From Colwellia psychrerythraea (GTDB lineage Bacteria > Pseudomonadota > Gammaproteobacteria > Enterobacterales > Alteromonadaceae): a DNA stretch of 64,000 nucleotides. Shown here piece by piece: positions 1 through 9,842 of this stretch (position 1 is its first letter; each line of letters opens with the position of its first letter). The notes under the pieces were generated by a model. That model saw only the letters and a list, made by a program, of their open reading frames with translations. It was not told the origin of the DNA and did not search any database. The stretch is from the NCBI RefSeq assembly GCF_000764225.1, contig NZ_JQED01000047.1, positions 62,001 to 126,000 on the forward strand. The letters run 5' to 3'. Both the position numbers and the translations under genes were made by a program.

Positions 1-172
1 AGCGAGCAACAATGAGTAAATTTGTTTTAAATGAACCCTAAAGGGCAGCACTTGTTTGAAATTTATACTACGTTATCGTATGTTCGAGTAGCCAGCTACA
101 CGTCACATACTCTGCCTTGTCTAAATACCAAACAAGTTGCTGTAAAAGTAATCTCGAAAGATCAACAGCCCC
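1..172. mobile_element. MITE copy 1 (cut by window edge)
   Basis: This is the right-hand 172 bases of a 264-bp miniature element seen complete at 36597, 49620 and 63644. It ends in AAAGATCAACAGCCCC followed by TA. The outer part lies before the window. It encodes no transposase. A short reading frame inside it (from base 31) is carried by every copy and is not a convincing gene. The terminal repeat equals that of the IS5-family element at 60973-61824, the probable source of transposase. Confidence 0.85.
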
Positions 173-178
173 TAGCAT

Positions 179-280
179 ATGACAAAAAACACATTTATTT
201 TACACTCAAACTACGCACCTTTTGGTGACCAACCAGAAGCCATAGCAAAACTTATTACGGGTATAAACCAATTATTTTAA
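179..280 (+). pseudogene. uvrB: uvrB 5' remnant
   Basis: A 33-codon frame starts at ATG 179 and reads like the extreme N-terminus of UvrB, the DNA-damage recognition helicase of nucleotide excision repair. The match is a phenylalanine-leucine-serine-tyrosine-proline pattern followed by GDQPEAIAKLITGI; E. coli UvrB has GDQPEAI at the same place. The frame stops (TAA) just before the region that would lead into the Walker A loop, so no ATPase domain is present. It lies directly behind MITE copy 1. It is either a relic of a disrupted gene or a duplicated 5' end left by a rearrangement. The call rests on one short motif. Confidence 0.6.
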
Positions 281-534
281 GTTATCAAACAGTGTGATTT
301 TTTTCAATATTCATTTACATACGGTTTAAAGGAGTCTTGCTTAAATTTGAGTGTATATATTTAGATGGAATGTAACTCTTTGTTATTTAGGTTTTTATAT
401 TTTTAGAGATATTGAAAAGATTAAATTTGACACGCAATAAATTGCATTAACCTTACTGGTCACTTAAAAATCATCAGGCATCAAAAATAAAAAGTGAACA
501 CTATAACTATAACTATAATATAGAAGGGTATGTG
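281..534. other. Intergenic leader of the TonB receptor
   Basis: AT-rich with no coding signal. Just upstream of the receptor a short direct repeat CTATAA-CTATAA-CTATAA is visible (about 500-520), followed by GAAGG, which probably serves as ribosome binding site. No operator could be assigned. Confidence 0.5.
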
Positions 535-3500
535 ATGAAAAAAAGTACACTAGCAATAGCGATTCAATCAGCCATTATGGGGGGGGCGATTTTATTATCG
601 CCACAGGCATACTCTGCTGAAGAAAAAGAAGTAGCAAAACAAGCTATTGAAAATAATCAAATCATTGAACAAAAAATAGCACAAGAAGCCGATGAGAAAA
701 TAGTTGTTACTGGCTCACGCTTACGCCGTGATAATTTTACTGTTGCGACACCATTAGTCACTATGGATAAAGAAGCCATTAGTGATACAGGTTTAGGAGA
801 GCTTGCTGAAATTTTAGTCGAGAATATGCCGTCTCTTTCTTATGGCACTAGCAACAGTAGTAGTCAATCGAGTGTATCAAATACAGGTATTACAACAGTT
901 GAGCTACGTGACTTAGGCGCTAACAGAACCTTAACCTTGATTGATGGTCGTCGAGTAGTGTCTAACTCAAAAAGTGGCAACTATGTCAGTATGAGTACAA
1001 TCCCTACAGGTATGGTGAAACGTGTTGAAGTTATCACTGGTGGTGCGTCTGCAACTTATGGTGCTGATGCGGTTTCTGGTGTAGTAAACATTATTACGCA
1101 AACCGATAAAGAAGGATTTGGTGCAAAAGTACGTGCCGGTGAAAGTGTTGATGGCGGTGGTGAAGAATTCACTCTTGATTTAGATTACGGAACAAGCTTT
1201 GGTGATGGCGACGGCTATGTATTTATGAGTGCCAACTATGATAAGCAATTTGGTTTAGAGTTTGAAGACAGAGAGCGTGCCGCAATAGAAGCGTCATGGG
1301 ACTATAACTATGACACCATGCGCAACGAAATGCGCACTGCTGATGGTTGGCAGAATATGGCTGATATAACACAAGATCAATGGCGTAGTCGCGGTGATGG
1401 TACTTTCGGCGGTGTGTTTCTTGAAAAGAGCAAATATGACACTGAATATTGGTATGACGGGCAAGTATTACGTAATGATTGGAAAGACAATGAAGAACGT
1501 TACGGTATTAATACCAAACAATTTAGAATGTTGAGTGTACCCAGTGAACGTGTTTCTGCTGCAATTAAAGTTGATTATGATATTACCGATGACATCATGT
1601 TCTACTCACAAGTACAGTGGAGTGGTAATTATACAGTAAATGACAAATCTCCTGAAGATTCTTATGAAGGAGAGTTCGCCACTTATATAGACCGTGAGAC
1701 TGGTGAACCAGGTATTGTCGAGTTAGGTTATATTCCTATTGACAACCCATATGTGCCTACTGAAATTCGTGAAACAGCTGGGCAGTACAAAGATAGAATA
1801 TACTGGGATCGCCGTATGGCAGAAGTGGGTAATATACAAAGCGACAATACCCGTGAAACTGTTCGTGCTTGGGCGGGTTTGCAAGGTACTATGTTTGATG
1901 GTGAATGGGATTGGGATGTTTCAGTAGGTTACGGTAAGTTCCACCAAAAACAATTGCGAAATAATGAATTTAATATATTCCGCGCACAATATGCTTTAGA
2001 TGCAGGTTATGCGGATGACGGCGTAACGATACAATGTAATGATGCACAAGCCCGCGCTGAAGGTTGTGCGCCTCTGAATTTATTTGGTGAAGGCTCTATT
2101 TCACCTGAAGCCGCAGACTATATTCGCGCTAACCCAAGATTAGATACTTATAATGAGCAAGCTAATATTATGGGTTATATCGCTGGGGATTTATTTGAAA
2201 TGCCGGCGGGACCTGTTTCGACTGTTTTTGGTGCCGAATATCGACGTGATACGCAGGAAGCGATAACGGATGATGAATTAACATATGGCGGTATTACTTG
2301 GAACTTAGTGCCTGGGTTCAAAGGTGAATTGAGTGTTGCTGAAGTGTTTGCCGAAGCTTCTATTCCTCTTGTACGAGATGTGGTTGGTGTTGAATTTCTC
2401 TCATTAGAGACTTCATACCGTGCTTCAGATTATGATGTCAAAAATATTGGTTTAGTGTCTAGTTATAAGCTTGGTTTTTTGTGGACCGTTGGTGAAGGGT
2501 TAAACTTACGTGGTAACTGGGCTGTTGCACAAAGAGCGCCTAGTATAAATGAGCTTTACGAACCAGAGGCGGGTGATTTTGATGGATATAATGATATTTG
2601 TCATGACACAACAGCAACTTCAGATGATAAAGGCCATGATAACTGTCGACTAGAGCCAGGTATTGCAGCTGAAATAGCGTCTGAAGGTATTTTTGAAGAT
2701 GAAAATAATGGTTATTCACCCGACGCTGGTAACCCCGAGTTATTTGAAGAGACAGGTGAGACATTAACTATTGGTTTCACCTATGAGCCGACCTTTGTTG
2801 AAAATTTAAGTATTGCAGCAGATTATTATGATATTACGATTACTGATGCTGTAGATCAGTATTCAAATGATCGAATCGTTGAAGAATGTTATGCCACGGG
2901 GATCCCTTTAGGTCAGGCGAATCAATTTTGTGACGCAATAACTCGTAACAGTGAAGGGCAAATAGATAAAATAGTGCAACGTAGCTATAACATTGATGAG
3001 CTTGCTACCCGTGGTGTCGACGTTGCTATGGTATATTCGTATGATATGAATCGTTTTGGTCGCTTAAAGTTCAAACTTGATTGGACTCATATGTTAGAGC
3101 ATTCAAATACCTCTACAGGTAACGAGGGTAAAATCAAAGAAGATTCAGTTGGGTATTACGATATATTTGAAAATAAAGCCTCTGCCTCATTAGCCTGGTA
3201 TTTAGATGATTTACGCATTCGTTGGAGTGCAAGCTACAAAAGCGATGTTATCGATTACCGCCAAACCCAAGAAGACTGGGAAGAAGGTATGGCTGAAAAT
3301 GATGCGCGTTGTGCTGCCGGTGAGCCAGAATGTGTCGCAGATCCAGAATCATTAGCTTTTAATAGCCTACCTTCTTATATTAAACATAAAATATCAATTT
3401 CTTACGATATAGAGTTAGAAGATGATGCATCAATAAGAGTTTTTGGCGGTGTGAATAACGTTTTTGATGACAAAGGTCCATTTGTCTTAGGTGGTACGGG

Positions 3501-3570
3501 TAACTTTGGTGGCGAATATGACTCTGGTACTGGTCGATTTATATACCTAGGTGCTGAAATTCAGTTTTAG
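535..3570 (+). CDS. TonB-dependent outer-membrane receptor
   Basis: An about 1,011-residue outer-membrane receptor that would import a ligand using TonB energy. The first ~28 residues are a signal peptide ending at an AYSA cleavage site. A plug domain follows (about residues 50-180) with typical LIDGRRV and GASATYGADAVSGVVNIIT blocks. The rest is a long beta-barrel ending in the aromatic C-terminal signature LGAEIQF. ATG 535 is preferred over GTG 532 because of the GAAGG spacing. Several cysteine pairs sit in the extracellular part. The substrate cannot be read from sequence; such receptors in Alteromonadales commonly take up peptides, sugars or siderophores. A hairpin terminator follows, and the next gene has its own leader. 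Confidence 0.93.
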   Translation: MKKSTLAIAIQSAIMGGAILLSPQAYSAEEKEVAKQAIENNQIIEQKIAQEADEKIVVTGSRLRRDNFTVATPLVTMDKEAISDTGLGELAEILVENMPSLSYGTSNSSSQSSVSNTGITTVELRDLGANRTLTLIDGRRVVSNSKSGNYVSMSTIPTGMVKRVEVITGGASATYGADAVSGVVNIITQTDKEGFGAKVRAGESVDGGGEEFTLDLDYGTSFGDGDGYVFMSANYDKQFGLEFEDRERAAIEASWDYNYDTMRNEMRTADGWQNMADITQDQWRSRGDGTFGGVFLEKSKYDTEYWYDGQVLRNDWKDNEERYGINTKQFRMLSVPSERVSAAIKVDYDITDDIMFYSQVQWSGNYTVNDKSPEDSYEGEFATYIDRETGEPGIVELGYIPIDNPYVPTEIRETAGQYKDRIYWDRRMAEVGNIQSDNTRETVRAWAGLQGTMFDGEWDWDVSVGYGKFHQKQLRNNEFNIFRAQYALDAGYADDGVTIQCNDAQARAEGCAPLNLFGEGSISPEAADYIRANPRLDTYNEQANIMGYIAGDLFEMPAGPVSTVFGAEYRRDTQEAITDDELTYGGITWNLVPGFKGELSVAEVFAEASIPLVRDVVGVEFLSLETSYRASDYDVKNIGLVSSYKLGFLWTVGEGLNLRGNWAVAQRAPSINELYEPEAGDFDGYNDICHDTTATSDDKGHDNCRLEPGIAAEIASEGIFEDENNGYSPDAGNPELFEETGETLTIGFTYEPTFVENLSIAADYYDITITDAVDQYSNDRIVEECYATGIPLGQANQFCDAITRNSEGQIDKIVQRSYNIDELATRGVDVAMVYSYDMNRFGRLKFKLDWTHMLEHSNTSTGNEGKIKEDSVGYYDIFENKASASLAWYLDDLRIRWSASYKSDVIDYRQTQEDWEEGMAENDARCAAGEPECVADPESLAFNSLPSYIKHKISISYDIELEDDASIRVFGGVNNVFDDKGPFVLGGTGNFGGEYDSGTGRFIYLGAEIQF

Positions 3571-3585
3571 ATCTCTGCTTAAAAT

Positions 3586-3603
3586 AACCACACGGATGTG
3601 GTT
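3586..3603 (+). terminator. Rho-independent terminator
   Basis: Stem AACCACA / TGTGGTT with a CGGA loop followed by TTCTT, 16 bases after the receptor stop codon. Confidence 0.7.
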
Positions 3604-3647
3604 TTCTTGTTAATTATTTTTAACTTTTCTACTTCTTAAGGAACTTC

Positions 3648-4835
3648 ATGTTGTTTCGTTATATTATTTTCATGATTACTGTTTTTGGTCTTTCAGCTTG
3701 TGCATCCAAATCAGCACCAAGCAATGCTACGATCGTCAAGCAACCAGCTCAAGAAGAACTTACCACAGTTACTGACGGCCCTTATATTTTCGTAGAAAAT
3801 CATCAAGCCGAGCGAGATTTATCTGCCTTTTGGTTGTGTCAAGGGGAGGTCATAAATAAGCAAATCAAAGTAGCACACTTTCCTATCACCACATCTGCTT
3901 GTGATTTACCCGCGAAAGTACATAGTTTTACTAGCTTAGAAACTAATGTTTTAGAATATAGTGGCGATTTTAAAGTCGCAGCATTAAGTGATTTTCATGG
4001 TCAATATGATCTCATGATTGAATTGCTGACGAATAATAGAATTATTGATGAACAGAAAAACTGGCTCTTTGGTAATGGTCACTTTGTTATCACGGGGGAT
4101 ATTTTTGACCGAGGCGATAAAGTTACTGAAATACTGTGGTTTTTATATGACTTAGAGCGCCAAGCTGAGCAATCAGGAGGTAAAGTTCATTTAACCTTAG
4201 CTAACCATGAAGTCATGATCCTTAATGGTGACCTGCGCTATTTACACCCAAAATACATTGAGACTGCACAAAAATTAAACAAACCTTTTGAAGCGTTATT
4301 TAGCAAAACGAGTATATTAGGTAATTGGTTACGTAGTAAGCCAGTACTCGTAAAAGTGAATAACATGCTCTTTACTCATGGTGGCTTCCATCCTAGCTTA
4401 GCTAGTAATAACCATAGCCTTGAAGAAATAAATAGTGTCTTCAAAAATAGTTTAGTTAAGGCTGAGTTAGCGCAACCTCGTCAGGGCTTTAGTGAGTATT
4501 TACATGGTAGCAATGGTCCTATTTGGTATCGAGGCTATTTTACTCAAGATCGTAATAAGACTCCTCAAGGTAAAGGCTCAAAGTCAAAAGCCACTGGGCC
4601 AAAAGATAAGGGTGCAACATCTGCTGAAATTGACTTTCTATTAAAACACTTTGATGTTGATCATTTAATTGTTGGTCATACTTCCCAAAAACAAATTGAA
4701 ACCCGCTACCAAGGGCGCGTTATTGCCATTGATTCAAGTATAAAAAGTGGTAAGTATGGTGAAGTTTTGTTTGTTGAAAAGGGTCAAATGTGGCGCGGTA
4801 GCTTAACGGGCGATAAGCTCCCTTTAACCAACTAA
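3648..4835 (+). CDS. Shewanella-like protein phosphatase (metallophosphoesterase lipoprotein)
   Basis: A 395-residue calcineurin-like phosphatase. Seen in sequence: a lipoprotein signal with lipobox LSAC (Cys18), then the metallophosphoesterase motifs in order, SDFHGQYD (about 112), GDIFDRGD (about 150), ANHE (about 185, in place of the usual GNHE), THGGFH (about 243) and GHTS (about 343). These bind two metal ions and hydrolyse phosphate esters. The layout fits the SLP phosphatase group described from Shewanella, which acts on phosphotyrosine and other phosphoesters. The lipobox predicts a membrane-anchored, periplasm-facing protein. A good AAGGAAC ribosome site precedes ATG 3648. The physiological substrate is unknown. 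Confidence 0.85.
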   Translation: MLFRYIIFMITVFGLSACASKSAPSNATIVKQPAQEELTTVTDGPYIFVENHQAERDLSAFWLCQGEVINKQIKVAHFPITTSACDLPAKVHSFTSLETNVLEYSGDFKVAALSDFHGQYDLMIELLTNNRIIDEQKNWLFGNGHFVITGDIFDRGDKVTEILWFLYDLERQAEQSGGKVHLTLANHEVMILNGDLRYLHPKYIETAQKLNKPFEALFSKTSILGNWLRSKPVLVKVNNMLFTHGGFHPSLASNNHSLEEINSVFKNSLVKAELAQPRQGFSEYLHGSNGPIWYRGYFTQDRNKTPQGKGSKSKATGPKDKGATSAEIDFLLKHFDVDHLIVGHTSQKQIETRYQGRVIAIDSSIKSGKYGEVLFVEKGQMWRGSLTGDKLPLTN

Positions 4836-5043
4836 AGTTTGGTAAACGACAATTAAAGTAAAGTAATCATCGAACTATAAAAAATATTATACGATGAATA
4901 TCAATGAGTGTTAATACTTACCGCGTGGCGTGGCTTGTAACCACTGATAAGAAGATATTTACTACGCAGCGCTAAAGTAGAAACAAGGGCCTGTAGGGTG
5001 CAGCTATAAAATAAAGGCACCCTAGGACATTTTCAATTAAGTA

Positions 5044-5107
5044 CATATACCCGCTCCACTTTAAGATGGCTGAAACGAGCATCTTCAAGTGGAACGGGTA
5101 TATATTT
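5044..5107. repeat. Dispersed palindromic repeat
   Basis: Imperfect inverted repeat: TATACCCGCTCCACTTTAAG on the left and its near-complement CTTCAAGTGGAACGGGTATA on the right around a short loop. It belongs to a TATACCCG repeat family also seen at 7149, 10505, 10750, 14893 and 23583. It overlaps the beginning of the next open frame, which argues for the downstream ATG as that gene's start. Confidence 0.7.
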
Positions 5108-5130
5108 CTAAAACTTGGATTATCATAAAA

Positions 5131-7062
5131 ATGAAAACAATTAATTTTTTGTTATTACTAATAAGTCTTTCAGGCTATGCATTTGGGCAAGGTACAAGTT
5201 TAGATGAGATTCACAAACAGCTACTAATAAACAATGAAACTGAATGGAAATATCATGCTAAAACCAAAGACGTTCCTCACCAATGGAAAGAGATAACTTT
5301 TGACGATAGCCAATGGTCAACAGGCAAAGCAAGTATTGGTTATGGTGATGAGGACGATGTTACCGAGCTTAATAAAATGTACGGTAGTTTTGATAAAGTT
5401 TACTTACGTACAACGTTTACTATCGCCAATAAAAAAACACCGCTGCATTTATATATGTATTTTGACGACGCTTTTATCGCGTACATTAACGGCGTAGAAG
5501 TTGCTCGCTCTGGTATTGATTCCCAAGGCAATATCTCTGCAACGGGAGATCCAATAATAGATCGGTTCTCCATAAAACTACCTAAGACAAACAGTAATAA
5601 CTATACTCTAGCGATAGTTGGTTTTAACCACCACCTAAAAAGTAGCGACTTTTCACTACTTCCTTGGTTAGGTACTACTTACCTTAATTCCTCTTCGCGA
5701 AGATGGATGGCAACGCCATATACATTGACAAAACAACAAGCGCAAGAAGATATTAAACAGTTGAAGTTTTATTTAGATGATAGAGCTAGCTATTTTACAA
5801 GCCGTAAGCAGCTTATTAATACCGGTTTAGATGAATTAGCAACAACATTGTCAGAGCAAGTGGCAATACAGACTTTTGCCGCGAAAATTAATCAGCAAGT
5901 GTTAAAAATGGTTGATTGCCATTATCGTATGTCGCCAAATCCTCTTTTGATAGAGAACAAAGGAAATTTACCATTCAGGTTGGCCAGAACAAATATAGGT
6001 TGGGTTGCTTTTGATAAGTCGAAAAATTCACTATTGAATAAAGATTACCCACTTATTGAAAAAATTAATGGTATTCCTTTTTCTCACTATATTAAACAAG
6101 CAAAAAGCCATGTAAACGCTTGTTCAAAACAAATGGTAGCCGATAGTGTTGTCTCTGTTTTGCAAAAACAATTCCCATTAATTCATCGTGAAATTGACAA
6201 AAATGAATTTAACAACCAAGAAATAAAGATAACTTTAGCTGGGACTAAATATAACGATAAAAAACAACTGACATTATCGTTAACTAAGCGCCCACTAAAA
6301 CGTATCAAAATTGACTATCCAAGCAGTACGTTACTAGCGGGCGATATTGGTTATTTACGTATAAATTCTATGAACTCAGATACTGCACCGCTGCATAAAG
6401 CAATGACGGAATTTAAGGATAGTAAGGGCCTTATTATTGATATTCGAAATAACGGTGGTGGCACTTATGATATATTAGATGCTTTGTATGGTTACTTTTT
6501 ACCCCCGGGTCATATTGGTAATATAGTCAATGTGGCGGCCATTAAAAACTCTCAGGCGTTTGCTCGCGATCACCTTGACTATCGTAGTACCTATGTTGCT
6601 GGAAGTGCGCATTGGAGTAAAAGTGAAAAGCTTTTAATTAATAACTTTAAGTCTGGCTTTACGCCTATGTGGCTATTTCCGCGAGAGGCATATAGTGACT
6701 GGCATTACCGAATTGTAAAGCCTTTAACAGATAAACAGTATTTTTATGATAAACCTATTATAGTATTAACCAATGCCGGCTCTGCCAGTGCCTCAGATGG
6801 TTTTGCTAGTGCGTTTAAGCAATTACCTCAGGTTACTTTGCTGGGTGAAGCATCGGCAGGTATGAGTGGCGCGAATCGACCGGTAGTATTAGCAAACTCT
6901 CGCTTGAGATTAAACTTATCTTCAATGTTATCCTTTAGACCCAATGGCAAGCTATTTGAAGGTAATGGCGTGCCTGTAAATATTAAGCAGTTGCCCAACT
7001 ATAAAGACTACATCTCAGAGCAAGATTCAGTGCTAACTGCTGCACAGACACTATTAAAATGA
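5131..7062 (+). CDS. S41-family serine peptidase with N-terminal jelly-roll-like domain
   Basis: Secreted protein of 643 residues. ATG 5131 begins a clear signal peptide (hydrophobic run ending GYAFGQ); the open frame reaches back to GTG 5089, but that stretch is the palindromic repeat. Residues about 25-180 look like a beta-sandwich of the kind found at the start of glycosidases (tryptophan-rich, SIGYGD). The C-terminal half has S41 peptidase signs: GDIGYLRI, the LIIDIRNNGGG strand-loop (about 440) and GSASASDGFASAF (about 550), whose serine should be the nucleophile. There is no recognisable PDZ domain. It likely degrades peptides in the periplasm or outside the cell. Substrate unknown. Confidence 0.82.
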   Translation: MKTINFLLLLISLSGYAFGQGTSLDEIHKQLLINNETEWKYHAKTKDVPHQWKEITFDDSQWSTGKASIGYGDEDDVTELNKMYGSFDKVYLRTTFTIANKKTPLHLYMYFDDAFIAYINGVEVARSGIDSQGNISATGDPIIDRFSIKLPKTNSNNYTLAIVGFNHHLKSSDFSLLPWLGTTYLNSSSRRWMATPYTLTKQQAQEDIKQLKFYLDDRASYFTSRKQLINTGLDELATTLSEQVAIQTFAAKINQQVLKMVDCHYRMSPNPLLIENKGNLPFRLARTNIGWVAFDKSKNSLLNKDYPLIEKINGIPFSHYIKQAKSHVNACSKQMVADSVVSVLQKQFPLIHREIDKNEFNNQEIKITLAGTKYNDKKQLTLSLTKRPLKRIKIDYPSSTLLAGDIGYLRINSMNSDTAPLHKAMTEFKDSKGLIIDIRNNGGGTYDILDALYGYFLPPGHIGNIVNVAAIKNSQAFARDHLDYRSTYVAGSAHWSKSEKLLINNFKSGFTPMWLFPREAYSDWHYRIVKPLTDKQYFYDKPIIVLTNAGSASASDGFASAFKQLPQVTLLGEASAGMSGANRPVVLANSRLRLNLSSMLSFRPNGKLFEGNGVPVNIKQLPNYKDYISEQDSVLTAAQTLLK

Positions 7063-7720
7063 GCTTTCTAATAATTCCGTAACCAAGCTAACAAGGCTTT
7101 AGTTGCATTTCAAAACATGCAGTGGCAAATAATAGATACAGCTGCCATTGCTATACCCGTTACCAATCAAGATGTATGTTTCACCTGCACTTTGAATGGT
7201 AACGGATATATATTCACCGATTCAATTAGTTATCTCTTAATTTGTCCGCAGGAGTCTGTTTAACCCACCGCCTTTAGGTTATGTTTGTAGAGTAACTTTC
7301 CATTTTTATCCTACCGCTATCATATTATTTCTCTACTTTGGTTATACCAGGCAAAAGTCATTCCATTGCCGGCTATAAGCTTCACCTTATAGTGCATTTG
7401 TGATTACGGACCATAAATCAACAACCTACTTTTATGGAGCCACTGTTAATATTAATAAGAGTGAAAAATTCCCTTTAAGTTGCCAAAGTACATGAAATAA
7501 AATTATCAATGAAATAAAACCAATAAAATACATGTTTAATACGAGTGTTTTAAACTCTGTTATCAAAGGAGGTAATACCTGATCCTTTTAGGTGCTTGTT
7601 TTAATCGAAATTAGGTCATTTATACTGTTGCTTTTGACTTTTTTATTCATTATAAATAATTAGGTCTGACCAGTTTTAATATAAATTTTCTTCTATTACA
7701 ACAATAATAAAGGTGAAAAA
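7063..7720. other. Intergenic region with palindromic repeat
   Basis: No gene is supported. It holds one inverted repeat (about 7149-7214) with TATACCCGTTACC on the left and GAATGGTAACGGATATA on the right. Around 7567 there is AAAGGAGGTAAT, not followed by a usable start. The last 60 bases should carry the lipase promoter. Confidence 0.6.
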
Positions 7721-8710
7721 ATGATTAAAAAATTTCTATACTTACTCACTGTCTCGATTATCGCTCTTTGCTGTATATCGATGCCAGTTAAAGCTGATAC
7801 ATCAGGTAATACCAAGTATCCTATTGTATTAGTACATGGTTTATCTGGTTTTGACAGTGCGCTGGCCGACTATTTTTACGGTGTGAGAGGCGCATTAGCC
7901 GATGTCGGTTCGGTACAAGTTTATACACCTCAAGTGTCTGGCTATGAAACGAGTGAAGCTCGTGGGGAAGAGCTGTTAACTTATCTTGAAGAGTTAAGAG
8001 CCGTAACTGGAGCCACTAAATTCAACTTGATTGGTCACTCACAAGGTGGAATAGATTCGCGCTATGTCGCGTCTATTCGCCCTGATTTAGTGGCATCGGT
8101 GACATCAGTTGGTTCGCCTCATTTTGGTTCAGGTACAGCAGATTTTATTAAAGATTCTCCTCTTGAAAGTGTTACTTTATCAATAGGTAATGCTGTTGGT
8201 GCCTTTTTAGCAGCAGCAACAGGTGATGATTCACAGCAGTCTAACGCTATGGGATCGTTAGAAGCACTGAACTCGACCGATGCGGCAATTTTTAATGTAA
8301 AGTATCCAGAAGGTCTGCGTCAGGGAACATGTCAGGAAACGCCGAGTTATAATGCGGGTTCTTGGTGGTGGCCTAACTGGGTGAATGATTACTCGGTAAA
8401 TGACGGAGAACACCATGTTAATGGTGTTGCTTACTACTCTTGGGCAGGCACCTATAACCCCATATTTGATTCAAATGTGTTAGATCTTGCCGATGGCTTG
8501 TTGTCAGTGACTTATTTAACTATTGATGAAGCTAACGATGGTCTAGTAGGGCGTTGTTCAACCCATTTAGGTAAGGTTATCCGTGATGACTACACCATGA
8601 ACCATGCAGATGAAATCAATGGTATGTTTGGTCTACGTAGTTTGTGGAGTGCAAATCCGCTGCAATTATATAAAGATCATGCGAGGCGATTAACAGCTAT
8701 CGGTTTGTAA
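7721..8710 (+). CDS. Secreted triacylglycerol lipase (family I)
   Basis: A 329-residue alpha/beta hydrolase with a Sec signal peptide (cleavage after PVKA). Visible motifs: the oxyanion-hole VHGLSGFD (about 38), the nucleophile elbow GHSQGG (about 105-110), a catalytic aspartate in NDGLVGRCS and the C-terminal catalytic histidine in NHADE. Two cysteines, in GTCQ and GRCS, are placed like the disulfide of Pseudomonas/Burkholderia lipases. Those lipases need a dedicated membrane foldase, and the next gene is exactly that. The protein would fold in the periplasm and leave by type II secretion, then hydrolyse triglycerides outside the cell. Confidence 0.93.
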   Translation: MIKKFLYLLTVSIIALCCISMPVKADTSGNTKYPIVLVHGLSGFDSALADYFYGVRGALADVGSVQVYTPQVSGYETSEARGEELLTYLEELRAVTGATKFNLIGHSQGGIDSRYVASIRPDLVASVTSVGSPHFGSGTADFIKDSPLESVTLSIGNAVGAFLAAATGDDSQQSNAMGSLEALNSTDAAIFNVKYPEGLRQGTCQETPSYNAGSWWWPNWVNDYSVNDGEHHVNGVAYYSWAGTYNPIFDSNVLDLADGLLSVTYLTIDEANDGLVGRCSTHLGKVIRDDYTMNHADEINGMFGLRSLWSANPLQLYKDHARRLTAIGL

Positions 8711-8716
8711 AAAATC

Positions 8717-8746
8717 AAAAACGGTTCACTGGTGCGAACCGTTTTT
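8717..8746 (+). terminator. Hairpin between lipase and foldase genes
   Basis: Perfect 11-base stem AAAAACGGTTC / GAACCGTTTTT with an 8-base loop, starting 6 bases after the lipase stop. The right arm supplies its own T-run and the left an A-run, so it could act in both directions. It probably lowers foldase expression relative to lipase. Confidence 0.8.
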
Positions 8747-8777
8747 ATCAAATTTTTTTAGCTAGTTCAGTATTAAG

Positions 8778-9842
8778 GTGTTAATTTTGAATCTAAATAA
8801 ATTGAAAGTTTTTGTTTTGTTGATAGCTCTTATTATGTTCACTGTGACGCTGTTCAACTCGTTGGAAAGTAATAAAAAAGTAGAGCAACAAAGGCAGGCG
8901 AGCACGTTAATTGAGCAGAGTAGAGCTAACACACCATTAAAACCTCAGTTGCTCAGTGAATTGGTACTATCTCAAGGTGACTGGGTAATACCTCCAGAAT
9001 CCACCAAGCAATTACCAACATCACTACGTAATACCCCAATGCCTGAGCATCTTGATGTAAATCAAGACGGTAGCTTGTTCATTAATAAAAAAATACTTCA
9101 TTTATTTGAATTCTATTTGTCAGCAATAGGAGAAGAGTCTCTAGAGCTTGTTATCACTCGGATTAAAAGCAACCTCAAAGAGCAATTAACGGCACAAGCG
9201 TTGGATGAAGCGTTACATATTCTAGAAGGGTATTTACAATACCGTAATGAGATCACAGCGCTCAAGCATGAGTACAATCAAGCTTTTAGCAATAATGAAT
9301 ATTCATTGGAATATGTCATTAATACCCGAAATGAGCTTATAGAGGCACGTTGGCGTTTCCTGCCAAAGGATGTTATTACCGCCTTTTTTGAACAAGAAGA
9401 CGAATATGAAAACTACATGCTCAGCCTTGCGACTATTGCCAGAGATAATAGTTTAAGCAAAGAGCAAAAAACCAGTGCGATTTCTCTTCTAAATACGCAG
9501 ACCCCTAGTTGGTTAATTGAACAGCAAAATACAGCTAATCAATTAAATAAATATCGGCAGCAATTCCGTGAGTTACTTTCGCAAGGAGCGAGTGATAGTG
9601 AGTTAAGAATACTCAGAGAACAGGAGTTTAGTAGTGAAGTCTCAGATAGATTGTCAAACCTTGATACGCAGCGATTACAATGGCAACAACGACTAAGCGA
9701 ATATAGAGTTGAGTTGGTCACTATTCTGGCCATTGAGTCTGATCCTAAAGCTCAACAAGTATTGATTGATGAATTACGTAGCCAGCACTTTACTGTGCAA
9801 GAAATTAGACGGGTAAATGCTCTAGATAGCAGCTATTTATAG
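8778..9842 (+). CDS. Lipase-specific foldase (lipase chaperone)
   Basis: A 354-residue membrane-anchored chaperone that folds the lipase encoded just upstream. It has one N-terminal membrane segment (about residues 11-28), a variable linker, and the family motif region HLFEFYLSAIGEES (about 107-120), which corresponds to the conserved RxxFDYxLSA block of lipase foldases. The rest is predicted mostly helical with many glutamines, as in known foldases that embrace the lipase. The start is GTG 8778 with a weak ribosome site; TTG 8787 is an alternative. Family assignment is strong from both motif and neighbour. Confidence 0.9.
   Translation: MLILNLNKLKVFVLLIALIMFTVTLFNSLESNKKVEQQRQASTLIEQSRANTPLKPQLLSELVLSQGDWVIPPESTKQLPTSLRNTPMPEHLDVNQDGSLFINKKILHLFEFYLSAIGEESLELVITRIKSNLKEQLTAQALDEALHILEGYLQYRNEITALKHEYNQAFSNNEYSLEYVINTRNELIEARWRFLPKDVITAFFEQEDEYENYMLSLATIARDNSLSKEQKTSAISLLNTQTPSWLIEQQNTANQLNKYRQQFRELLSQGASDSELRILREQEFSSEVSDRLSNLDTQRLQWQQRLSEYRVELVTILAIESDPKAQQVLIDELRSQHFTVQEIRRVNALDSSYL

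Noticed and set aside
31..228. 65-codon frame in the MITE at the left edge
   Set aside because: It is carried by the MITE itself, continues into different flanks in each copy and has no ribosome site; not a gene.
7562..7580. AAAGGAGGTAAT as a gene start signal
   Set aside because: No start codon with a lasting frame follows.
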